Shown: positions 47,746 through 54,329 of the stretch, in pieces
How the letters are laid out: each line of letters begins with the position of its first letter
Numbering within the stretch: position 1 is the first letter of the stretch
From: Faecalibacterium prausnitzii
Lineage (GTDB): Bacteria > Bacillota > Clostridia > Oscillospirales > Ruminococcaceae
Direction of reading: 5' to 3'
DNA: 64,000 bases
Assembly (NCBI RefSeq): GCF_019967995.1
Contig: NZ_CP065377.1
Location: 1,488,001-1,552,000 of the forward strand
Program-made: the position numbers and the translations under genes
The notes under the pieces: generated by a model
What the model was told of the DNA's origin: nothing
Databases searched by the model: none
Seen by the model: only the letters and a program-made list of their open reading frames with translations

Positions 47746-50507
47746 ACCAGATCGAGAAAGATGTCCGCACCTATTTTGGCATTCCTTCCAACGAAAGCGT
47801 TTTGGAGCACTATGGCACCAAACGTCATTCCGGTCGCTATCCGTGGGGCTCTGGCAAGACTCCATACCAGCATTCTGGCGACTTTCTCTCGCGTGTGAAC
47901 GAATTGAAGAAAAACGGTCTGTCTGAGAAAAATATTCTTGAAACCATCAATAACGGCATGCCGGACGAGTATAAAATGGGGCTTACGGAGTTCCGCATTG
48001 CTTTACAGAAGGCGGGCCACGACCGCAAGGCTCTGGAGTACGATCAGATTCGTGCATTAAAGGATGACGGCCTGGGCTGGAAAGCCATCGGAGATAAGCT
48101 CGGCATGAGTGAGTCGAGCGTCCGATCCAAATACAATAACGGAATTGGCGAAAAAGCAAGTCAAGCTGAAAAAATTGCCGAAACTTTGAGAAAAGAAGTA
48201 GACAAGAAAGGCATGATCGATATTTCGGAAGGTGCCAACCAGGTTCTGGGCGTGTCCGAAAGCAAGCTGGATGAAGCGGCATATATTCTGGAAGCAGAAT
48301 ATGGCTATAAGCGTTACGGCGTTGGTATTCGGCAGCCGACAAATGTTCGTCAGCAGACCAATATCACGGTGCTTGCAAAGCCTGAATATGACCAGAAGTA
48401 TGCTTATCAGCACCAGGATCAAATTGATTCGCTGGGTGATTATCATAGCGATGATGGTGGTGACACCTTTACGAAGCTTCAGCGTCCGGCAAGCCTAGAT
48501 TCCAACCGCGTTGCAATTCGATACGGCGATGAAGGCGGCCTGGATAAGGACGGCGTCATGGAAATTCGCCGTGGTGTACCCGATCTCGACCTTGGCAAGA
48601 GCCATTATGCGCAGGTTCGCATCCTTGTAGATGGCGATCATTACCTGAAGGGCATGGCTGTTTATTCAGACGACCTTCCGGATGGTGTGGACATCATGTT
48701 CAATACCAATAAGCCTTCGGGAACTCCCAAAATGAAGGTTTTGAAGGAGGCAAAAGCTGACCCCGACAACCCGTTTGGTGCAGCTATCAAAGCGAATGGC
48801 CAAAGTACGTACATCGGTGCGGATGGTAAAGAACATTTGTCACCTATCAACAAACTGAAAGAAGAAGGTGATTGGGATACGATGTCCCGCAACGTTTCTT
48901 CTCAGTTTCTATCCAAGCAACCGAAGAAGCTGATTGAGAACCAGCTGAAACTTACCGTTGCAGATTATCAGGCGCAGTATGATGAGATCATGCAGTACGA
49001 TAATCCGACGGTCAAGAAGAAGTTGCTCAATGATTTTGCAGATACCTGCGAAGGCACCTCGATGACCTTGAAAGCATCGGCATTCCCTGGACAGTCTACC
49101 AAGGTCATTCTTCCCATCAATAAGATCAAGGAAACGGAGGCATACTGCCCGACTTACGAGAATGGTACGCAGCTCGCGCTGATTCGTTACCCTCATGCAG
49201 GCACTTTTGAGATTCCTATTGTTACTGTAAACAATAAGAACCTGCACGGCAAGCGCAATCTCGGCCAGATCCAGGATGCCATTGGCATCAATGCGAAGGT
49301 TGCAGAGCGTCTGTCTGGTGCTGACTTTGATGGCGATACCGTTATGGCTATTCCCATGTCCGACAAAGTCAAGATCAAGTCTACTCGTCCGCTCGATGAC
49401 CTGAAAGACTTTGATCCTAAGACTGCTTATGCGGTTCCCGAAGGCAATCCCAATCATGTGCGCCTTATGAAAAAGGAAGAAAAGCAGAAAGAGATGGGCA
49501 TCATCTCGAACCTGATTACGGACATGACGCTTCGGGGTGCCGATGAGAAAGAACTGGCCCGTGCGGTGAAGCACTCGATGGTAGTCATCGATGCTGAGAA
49601 GCATAAGTTGGACTATAAGCGCTCCGAGAGAGAGAACGGCATCCAAGAGCTGAAGCAGAAGTGGCAGATCCGTGTAGACGAAGAAGGCAACGAGAAGTAT
49701 GGCGGTGCATCTACACTGCTGTCTCGCCGTAAGCAGACAGTCCGCGTTCCCGAACGCCGCGGAAGTGTGCGCGTGGATAAGGAATCCGGCGAGTACATCT
49801 ACAAGGAGAGTGGGCGTACATTTACAGACCCCAAGACAGGGAGGGAGCGTCTGGCCGAGGACACAGTCAGCCTGATCTCCGAGACGAAGGATGCACGCAC
49901 GCTGTCTTCTGGTACAATCCAGGAGAACTTGTATGCAGACTTCTCCAATAAGCTGAAGGCGATGGCTAATCAGGCCCGCAAAGAGGCAGTGAACATGAAG
50001 GGCATTCAGCGTGACCCGCAAGCAGCCAAGACCTATGCTACGGAAGTAGCTTCGCTGAAAGAAAAGTACAACAATATGATCGCTAACAAGCCAAAAGAGC
50101 GCAAGGCGATGCTTATCGCAAATGCCAACATCAAGGCTAAAATTCAGGAACAGGGTCTGAACCCTGCGATTGATAAGAAAGAGATCAAGAAGATCTCATC
50201 CGTCGAGATGCAGCGTGCCCGTGACTCTGTTGGTGCAAGTGGCCGCAAATCCAAGGTCACGTTCACTGATAAAGAATGGGAAGCTGTTCAAGCTGGCGCA
50301 ATTTCGGACAACATGTTGACGAAATTCTTGAATTCTTCGGATTCTGACGAAATCGTAAAGCGCGCAATGCCGAAAACGACATCTGTTATGTCTTCTGCTA
50401 AGATGAGCAAAGCAAAAGCGATGCTCCGCAGCGGATACACGTACAAAGAAATCGCGCAGGCTTGCGGCGTACCAGAATCTACGGTTTATAGTGCGCTCAA
50501 TAAATAA
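47742..50507 (+). CDS. RNA-polymerase-like protein with DFDGD motif and two HTH segments
   Basis: 921 residues. GADFDGDTVMAIP (Asp 528, 530, 532) is the metal-binding motif of double-psi beta-barrel RNA polymerases. Before it stands ALIRYPHAGTFEIPIVTV, which lines up with the R-x-P...P stretch of the beta' subunit. Helix-turn-helix-like segments lie near 100-132 (GWKAIGDKLGMSESSVRSK) and at the C-terminus (YTYKEIAQACGVPESTVYSAL). The N-terminal HYGTKRHSGRYPWGSG is a motif of clostridial phage virion proteins, so it may be carried in the particle. The best match in kind is the single-chain YonO polymerase. A different enzyme of this barrel superfamily is not excluded. It starts in the stop of the nuclease gene. 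Confidence 0.65.
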   Translation: MNQIEKDVRTYFGIPSNESVLEHYGTKRHSGRYPWGSGKTPYQHSGDFLSRVNELKKNGLSEKNILETINNGMPDEYKMGLTEFRIALQKAGHDRKALEYDQIRALKDDGLGWKAIGDKLGMSESSVRSKYNNGIGEKASQAEKIAETLRKEVDKKGMIDISEGANQVLGVSESKLDEAAYILEAEYGYKRYGVGIRQPTNVRQQTNITVLAKPEYDQKYAYQHQDQIDSLGDYHSDDGGDTFTKLQRPASLDSNRVAIRYGDEGGLDKDGVMEIRRGVPDLDLGKSHYAQVRILVDGDHYLKGMAVYSDDLPDGVDIMFNTNKPSGTPKMKVLKEAKADPDNPFGAAIKANGQSTYIGADGKEHLSPINKLKEEGDWDTMSRNVSSQFLSKQPKKLIENQLKLTVADYQAQYDEIMQYDNPTVKKKLLNDFADTCEGTSMTLKASAFPGQSTKVILPINKIKETEAYCPTYENGTQLALIRYPHAGTFEIPIVTVNNKNLHGKRNLGQIQDAIGINAKVAERLSGADFDGDTVMAIPMSDKVKIKSTRPLDDLKDFDPKTAYAVPEGNPNHVRLMKKEEKQKEMGIISNLITDMTLRGADEKELARAVKHSMVVIDAEKHKLDYKRSERENGIQELKQKWQIRVDEEGNEKYGGASTLLSRRKQTVRVPERRGSVRVDKESGEYIYKESGRTFTDPKTGRERLAEDTVSLISETKDARTLSSGTIQENLYADFSNKLKAMANQARKEAVNMKGIQRDPQAAKTYATEVASLKEKYNNMIANKPKERKAMLIANANIKAKIQEQGLNPAIDKKEIKKISSVEMQRARDSVGASGRKSKVTFTDKEWEAVQAGAISDNMLTKFLNSSDSDEIVKRAMPKTTSVMSSAKMSKAKAMLRSGYTYKEIAQACGVPESTVYSALNK

Positions 50508-50531
50508 AACATTTCAGAAAGGCTTTGAATT

Positions 50532-50801
50532 ATGGTTCGATGCTTTTTGACTACGATCGACAACCCATACAATCCGTATGACCAGTTCGATCAGTGGTAT
50601 CGGTACGATACAGATCATGGCTATAACTCTTCTGGTCTGCTTATGCGGCTGGCAGAGACGTCCTCTCAATTCACAGACAATGAAAATGCCTATGAAATTG
50701 AGCGCGCAATTGACAAAATCGTTGCGAATGATCCGATAAACATCTATAAAAAGCTCAAGCTCACCCTCGAAGACGAGGACGCCATCAAAGAAAGCGCATA
50801 A
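50532..50801 (+). CDS. Conserved small phage protein
   Basis: 89 residues. It opens FLTTIDNPYNPYDQFDQWYRYD, a pattern I recall from many Firmicutes phages, and ends in an acidic region. Function unknown. AGAAAGG before the ATG. It is the last gene of the operon headed by the VRR-NUC gene. Confidence 0.7.
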   Translation: MVRCFLTTIDNPYNPYDQFDQWYRYDTDHGYNSSGLLMRLAETSSQFTDNENAYEIERAIDKIVANDPINIYKKLKLTLEDEDAIKESA

Positions 50802-50810
50802 AGGCATAGG

Positions 50811-50840
50811 GAGGGGGTCTCAAAAATGACACCCCCTCTC
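50811..50840 (+). terminator. GC-rich hairpin after the polymerase-like operon
   Basis: GAGGGGGT pairs with ACCCCCTC around a 12-base loop. There is no real T-run after it, so it may protect the mRNA end or pause the polymerase rather than terminate by itself. Confidence 0.55.
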
Positions 50841-50904
50841 AAATCGCGCCGGTCTTTGATATTTCCCCGGAGGGAAAATTGATATTTGGGCTTTAAGAAC
50901 AAGA

Positions 50905-50951
50905 AAAAACACCAGAATCCTCGCCGTGCATTGAGAATACTGGTGTTTTTA
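50905..50951. terminator. Bidirectional terminator between convergent units
   Basis: AACACCAG(A) pairs with (A)CTGGTGTT and extended bases, with AAAAAA on one side and TTTTTAT on the other. It ends the - strand 50-residue gene and can stop + transcripts. Confidence 0.85.
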
Positions 50952-50955
50952 TATT

Positions 50956-51108
50956 TTACTGCTTTTGTTCCGTGTCCATAGAAGCAGTCACAAGCTGCTC
51001 TAAAGACATTGTAATGTTTCGGAGACAATCTTCACGAGTTACTGAAACATTTTTGACGACTGTATAATCGCTTTTCAAGGTTATAACTTTTTCTAAAGTA
51101 TCGTTCAT
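50956..51108 (-). CDS. Small antisense gene with a strong host-type promoter
   Basis: 50 residues (MNDTLEKVITLKSDYTVVKN...EQLVTASMDTEQKQ), soluble and charged. On the - strand, AGGTGG lies before the ATG, a sigma-A promoter at 51199-51171, and a terminator behind. The complete unit argues for a real gene expressed in the lysogen. No family recognised; an antirepressor, antitoxin or superinfection factor are all open. Confidence 0.65.
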   Translation of the reverse strand: MNDTLEKVITLKSDYTVVKNVSVTREDCLRNITMSLEQLVTASMDTEQKQ

Positions 51109-51170
51109 TCTGTATCACCACCTTTCAAACAGAATAAACGAGTCTGTTAAGATGTTAAACCTCCAGAACA

Positions 51171-51199
51171 AGTATACAGATAAGTATATTCCAAGTCAA
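51171..51199 (-). promoter_or_regulatory. Sigma-A promoter of the antisense gene
   Basis: On the - strand TTGACT (51199-51194), 17 bp, TATACT (51176-51171). The transcript would start near 51164, at the GGTTTAACATC sequence that also recurs near 51312. Confidence 0.85.
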
Positions 51200-51221
51200 G
51201 CGGGAACAAAAGAAAGACAAT

Positions 51222-51264
51222 CGCCGAGGCTGTGGGGAGTAGACTACGGCTTCGGCGGTTTTTG
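51222..51264 (+). terminator. Strong terminator in front of the late genes
   Basis: CGCCGAGGCTGT pairs over 12 bp with ACGGCTTCGGCG, followed by GTTTTTG. Confidence 0.82.
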
Positions 51265-51452
51265 CAAGGGCTCATGGGAGGAAGATCGTTCCTCCTTTTG
51301 GGTTTCATGATGTTAAGCCTCCAAAATTAACATTGTTCATGATCGAGTTTGTCCATTTTACCTTTGCGACGGAAGGCATTTGTTTTCATTTTCTCCTTTC
51401 AAATGATGAGCCTCGCTGCTACTCCTGACACCTCCCATGAACCCTTGCAAAA
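51260..51452. repeat. 22-bp inverted repeat pair flanking a 149-bp segment
   Basis: TTTTGCAAGGGCTCATGG plus GAGG (51260-51281) and its inverse at 51431-51452 match in 21 of 22 positions. The segment between them has a small hairpin (GGAGGAA/TTCCTCC, about 51277-51296) and a GTTAAGCCTCC repeat. No gene is seen in 51109-51492 on the + strand. It could fold into a long RNA stem or be invertible DNA in front of the late operon. Confidence 0.6.
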
Positions 51453-51492
51453 GCGTAAACCTTATTATATATGTGCGAAAAGAGGATTGCGG

Positions 51493-51840
51493 ATGAAACC
51501 GAAGAAAAACGCGCCCGGAGAAACGGCTGCGGCTTCGGCCCGGCCAGCATCATCTCCGGAAGCACAGGAAAATTACATGATCAACCTTGCGATGAAGCTG
51601 GTGGAGAAGCGGCTGCGCGAGGGTACGGCATCCAGCGCCGAGACGACTCATTTTCTGAAGCTGGCGACGACGAAAGCGGACCTTGAAAAGAAGAAGCTCG
51701 AAGAGGAAAACAAGCTGCTGCGGGCGAAAACAGAGACGTTGCAGAATGCAAAGAACTCGGAAGAGCTGTACGCAAATGCCATTCAGGCGATGCGGAAGTA
51801 CAACGGCCTTGGCGAGGATGACGAGTATGTGGACAACTGA
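51493..51840 (+). CDS. Candidate terminase small subunit-like protein
   Basis: 115 residues from ATG 51493. A disordered Pro/Ala N-terminus is followed by a helix AQENYMINLAMKLVEKRLREGTASS, a TTHFLKLATTKADLEKKKLEEEN coiled coil and an acidic end. Proteins of this shape head the late operon of many clostridial phages. The DNA-binding HTH typical of small terminases is not clear, so the role is inferred from position. Confidence 0.5.
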   Translation: MKPKKNAPGETAAASARPASSPEAQENYMINLAMKLVEKRLREGTASSAETTHFLKLATTKADLEKKKLEEENKLLRAKTETLQNAKNSEELYANAIQAMRKYNGLGEDDEYVDN

Positions 51841-52009
51841 GTTTCTTACGCAGGCCGGAGCTTTTGCGGTGGTTGGGGTACTCGTTATTCTGGCCATGCT
51901 GGTCAGTGACAGGGATAACAGCACCCGTTTTTTCTGGCAGGTGATCTTTCCGGTTTGTATTGGGTGCTGCATCGTGGCGAGCATCTGGCTGGCTGAGGTG
52001 ACGAGATGA
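51827..52009 (+). CDS. Small membrane protein
   Basis: 60 residues with two hydrophobic helices (AFAVVGVLVILAML and FFWQVIFPVCIGCCIVASIW). It overlaps the preceding gene by 14 bases and the next by ATGA. The holin-like size makes a lysis role possible but unproven. Confidence 0.6.
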   Translation: MWTTEFLTQAGAFAVVGVLVILAMLVSDRDNSTRFFWQVIFPVCIGCCIVASIWLAEVTR

Positions 52010-52203
52010 ATGTAATCACGATACGAGTAAACGATTTGATCATTGTGATGGAGTTTTTGTGCTGTATTCTAACGGCGGTGAACGCATTTACCGATGATAC
52101 AAGCCCAGCGGACAACATCGGGCATTGGATCGCCAAACTCTGTGAGATGGTCATGCTTATCGTGCTGATCCTTATGACGGCAGGTTTGGGGGAGCTGAGA
52201 TGA
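52006..52203 (+). CDS. Small membrane protein
   Basis: 65 residues with two helices (about 10-27 and 42-62) around a short polar loop (DDTSPADN). Translationally coupled at both ends. It and its neighbour may form a pair. Confidence 0.6.
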   Translation: MNVITIRVNDLIIVMEFLCCILTAVNAFTDDTSPADNIGHWIAKLCEMVMLIVLILMTAGLGELR

Positions 52204-52667
52204 AGAGTTACACGGAACTATGCCAGCTGGCGACATTTGAAGAGCGGCTGAAGTATCTGGAGCTGCACGGGGAAGTCGGGAAAGACACGTTCGGGTTTGA
52301 CCGGTGGTTGAATCAGGCGTTTTATCAATCGAAGGAGTGGCGGCAGTTCCGGGACCGGATCATCGTGAGGGACAACGGCTGTGACCTGGGATGCGAAGGC
52401 CGCCCGATCACGGACTGGGTGCTCCAGGGCGGAAAAGCGATCCGGCCGAAGATCTCGATTCATCATCTGAACCCCATTACAAAAGAAGATGTCCTCCAGC
52501 ACAGCAAAAAACTGCTGGACCCGGAGAACGCCATTTGTGTTTCGGCGGCGACGCATAAAGCCATCCATTACGGGACGGGTCAAAATGCAAAACTGCCAGA
52601 CGGAGAACGAAGATCAGGCGACACCTGCCCATGGAGGAAAGAACATGTACCAGAGACGAGCGTTTGA
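52200..52667 (+). CDS. HNH endonuclease
   Basis: 155 residues. The HNH core is ISIHHLNPIT...NAICVSAATHKAIHYG (about 82-122), with CDLGCEGRPI before it. An HNH protein close to the terminase is needed for DNA cutting in cos-type HK97-like phages (known for HK97 gp74). That role is likely here. Confidence 0.88.
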   Translation: MKSYTELCQLATFEERLKYLELHGEVGKDTFGFDRWLNQAFYQSKEWRQFRDRIIVRDNGCDLGCEGRPITDWVLQGGKAIRPKISIHHLNPITKEDVLQHSKKLLDPENAICVSAATHKAIHYGTGQNAKLPDGERRSGDTCPWRKEHVPETSV

Positions 52668-52845
52668 ACCGAAGGAAACGAAAACCAGCAATGATATCCG
52701 CGCGAAGCTGGAGGAAGCAGAGCAGATGCTTTGCAAGATCGGCCCTTGCAGGGAACGAAGTCTGGCACTGACGAAACTGGATGAAGCGATGCTATGGGCG
52801 AACGTGGCAATTGCTCAGGCCGGTGTGGAAGATTACATGCAATAA
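52645..52845 (+). CDS. Probable Acb2/Tad1-type cyclic nucleotide sponge (anti-CBASS/anti-Thoeris)
   Basis: 66 residues, a helical hairpin. The C-terminal motif RERSLALTKLDEAMLWANVA followed by IAQ has the pattern R-E-x-S-L-A-x-T-x-L-x-x-A-x-x-W-A-x-x-x-I-A of the Acb2/Tad1 hairpin family, which binds CBASS and Thoeris signal nucleotides. The first helix (SNDIRAKLEEAEQMLCKI) fits the partner helix. The size agrees. Binding was not tested here; the call is by motif memory. Its ribosome site is ATGGAGG inside the HNH gene. Confidence 0.7.
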   Translation: MYQRRAFEPKETKTSNDIRAKLEEAEQMLCKIGPCRERSLALTKLDEAMLWANVAIAQAGVEDYMQ

Positions 52846-52858
52846 GGGAGAAAACAAA

Positions 52859-53122
52859 ATGAACAACGAAGCAATGATGAACCGCGCAAAGCAGCTGGTA
52901 GCAGACTACTTCAATGCCCATGCGGACGTGACCGACGGCAAGAAACTGACGCTGGAGGATGTGTATATCGTGTGGTTCTGCAAGACGTTACAGAACTGGA
53001 AGGCACTGGCGAGCACCACCGTATCGGACGGGATGTATTACGAGATCACCCACAACGGCGACAAGTGTGAGACCTATGTGGACGTCTACAAGAAGTGGGA
53101 TAACAAGTGCGTCCCGGACTAA
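52859..53122 (+). CDS. DUF6275 family phage protein
   Basis: 87 residues from ATG 52859. AKQLVADYFNAHADVTDGKKLT and YIVWFCKTLQNWKALASTTV plus SDGMYYEITHNGDK are the typical sequence of DUF6275. Function unknown. The family is common between replication and head genes. Confidence 0.85.
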   Translation: MNNEAMMNRAKQLVADYFNAHADVTDGKKLTLEDVYIVWFCKTLQNWKALASTTVSDGMYYEITHNGDKCETYVDVYKKWDNKCVPD

Positions 53123-53149
53123 AAGCATAAAGCGCAAAAAGGAGAACAG

Positions 53150-53494
53150 ATGGAAAGTATACTGACCTCGGTGAAGAAGCTCCTTGGGATGACCGAGGAG
53201 TATGCTGTGTTCGACACCGACCTGATCATGCACATCAACAGTGTGTTCATGATCCTGAACCAGATGGGCGTCGGGCCGAAGGATGCGTTCTGCATTACGG
53301 ACGCGACGGCGACGTGGAGCGATTTTGCGGGGGAACGGGCCGACCTTGCAGCAGTCAAGAGTTATGTAGCGCTGAAGGTGCGGCTGCTGTTTGACCCGCC
53401 GCAGAGCTCGGTAACAATGGACGCCATCAAGAACCAGATCAGCGAGCTGGAATGGCGACTTTATGTTGCATGCGACAAGGAGGCAGAGGAATGA
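53150..53494 (+). CDS. Head-tail connector (gp6-like adaptor)
   Basis: 114 residues. LTSVKKLLGMTEEYAVFDTD, LIMHINSVFMILNQMGVG, FAGERADLAAVKSYVALKVRL and LLFDPP follow the pattern of gp6-like connectors of clostridial siphophages. It closes the portal ring. Unusually it lies before terminase and capsid rather than behind the capsid gene. AAAAGGAG before the ATG. Confidence 0.8.
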   Translation: MESILTSVKKLLGMTEEYAVFDTDLIMHINSVFMILNQMGVGPKDAFCITDATATWSDFAGERADLAAVKSYVALKVRLLFDPPQSSVTMDAIKNQISELEWRLYVACDKEAEE

Positions 53495-53796
53495 GACGGC
53501 TTTTATTCTCGGTGAGCGGGCAGAGCCTGCGCAAAGAAGGAAGCTTTGCCGGTGTGATCGCCGGAACGAAGGGATATTTGCTCTGCCACTTTGGCATGGC
53601 GGAACAGGACTGGCTGGGCGCCAAGAAGATCGCGCTGTTCAACGACCAGTACCCGGCGGCAGTGAACGATGCCGGTGAGTGCATGGTGCCGGACGAAGTG
53701 ACGGACGGCAAGAGCATCAAGGTGGCGCTGATCGGCCAGAACGGAGTGACCCGCATCAAGACAAACCCGGTATTGATCGAGCAGGTGAGAGCATGA
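53491..53796 (+). CDS. Phage structural-region protein, function unknown
   Basis: 101 residues from the ATG that overlaps the connector stop. Beta-rich (LLFSVSGQSLRKEGSF, GYLLCHFGMAEQDW, KVALIGQNGVTRIKTNPVLIEQV). The sequence resembles small proteins encoded ahead of baseplate or fibre genes. It is coupled to both neighbours. Confidence 0.55.
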   Translation: MRRLLFSVSGQSLRKEGSFAGVIAGTKGYLLCHFGMAEQDWLGAKKIALFNDQYPAAVNDAGECMVPDEVTDGKSIKVALIGQNGVTRIKTNPVLIEQVRA

Positions 53797-54308
53797 CGAC
53801 GGTAGACGAACTTTTTGCAGCAATGGAAGCCCCAAAGGTTGACCGGGTGATCCTGACCATTGATGAGAATCTGCGCATCATCGACATCCCGAACCTTGCT
53901 GTCGTGATCGGTGCAGAGGGCGACAAGGATGTGAACCGGCTCTACTTCAAAATGGATCGGCTTTACCGCGGGACGGACCTGGCGGCGTTTACGCCCCGCA
54001 TCAACTACATCAATGCCGCGGGTAAGAACTATTACTACGATGTCACCGACCTGACCATTGAGGGCGACAGCCTGACGTTTTCCTGGCTGATCCGCGCGCA
54101 GGCGGCCGAGGTGAGCGGCACGGTGGAGTTCAGCGTGTGTATGCGGCAGTATGCTGAGAAGGAGCTGGTGGCGGAATTTAACACCACGACGTCTTCGATG
54201 AAGTGCCTGAAGAGCATCCACAAGGAAGATGCGAAAAACGATTCGGTCTATTCCGGAACATTTGCGGTGCTGGACGAGGCAATCTTCGACGAGGCGCTGC
54301 TTGGATAA
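53793..54308 (+). CDS. Putative baseplate/tail protein (BppU-like N-terminal fold)
   Basis: 171 residues from ATG 53793. VILTIDENLRIIDIPNLAVVIG, KDVNRLYFKMDRLY, FTPRINYINAAGKNYYYD and TFSWLIRAQAAEVSGTVEFSVC follow the strand order of the N-terminal domain of baseplate upper proteins. It would attach receptor-binding parts. It is directly before the fibre gene. Confidence 0.6.
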   Translation: MTTVDELFAAMEAPKVDRVILTIDENLRIIDIPNLAVVIGAEGDKDVNRLYFKMDRLYRGTDLAAFTPRINYINAAGKNYYYDVTDLTIEGDSLTFSWLIRAQAAEVSGTVEFSVCMRQYAEKELVAEFNTTTSSMKCLKSIHKEDAKNDSVYSGTFAVLDEAIFDEALLG

Positions 54309-54329
54309 AGACGATGAGAGGTGCAAAAC

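Noticed and set aside
30361..50885. GATATT bias as simple avoidance of the GATATC restriction site
   Set aside because: GATATC is present at several places in the phage (36019, 38576, 42109, 43846, 47021), so avoidance is at best partial.
51147..51308. 53-codon - strand frame starting MKPKRRNDL
   Set aside because: It has GGAGG in front, but it runs through the strong terminator at 51222 and the promoter at 51171-51199 and is of odd composition; probably chance.
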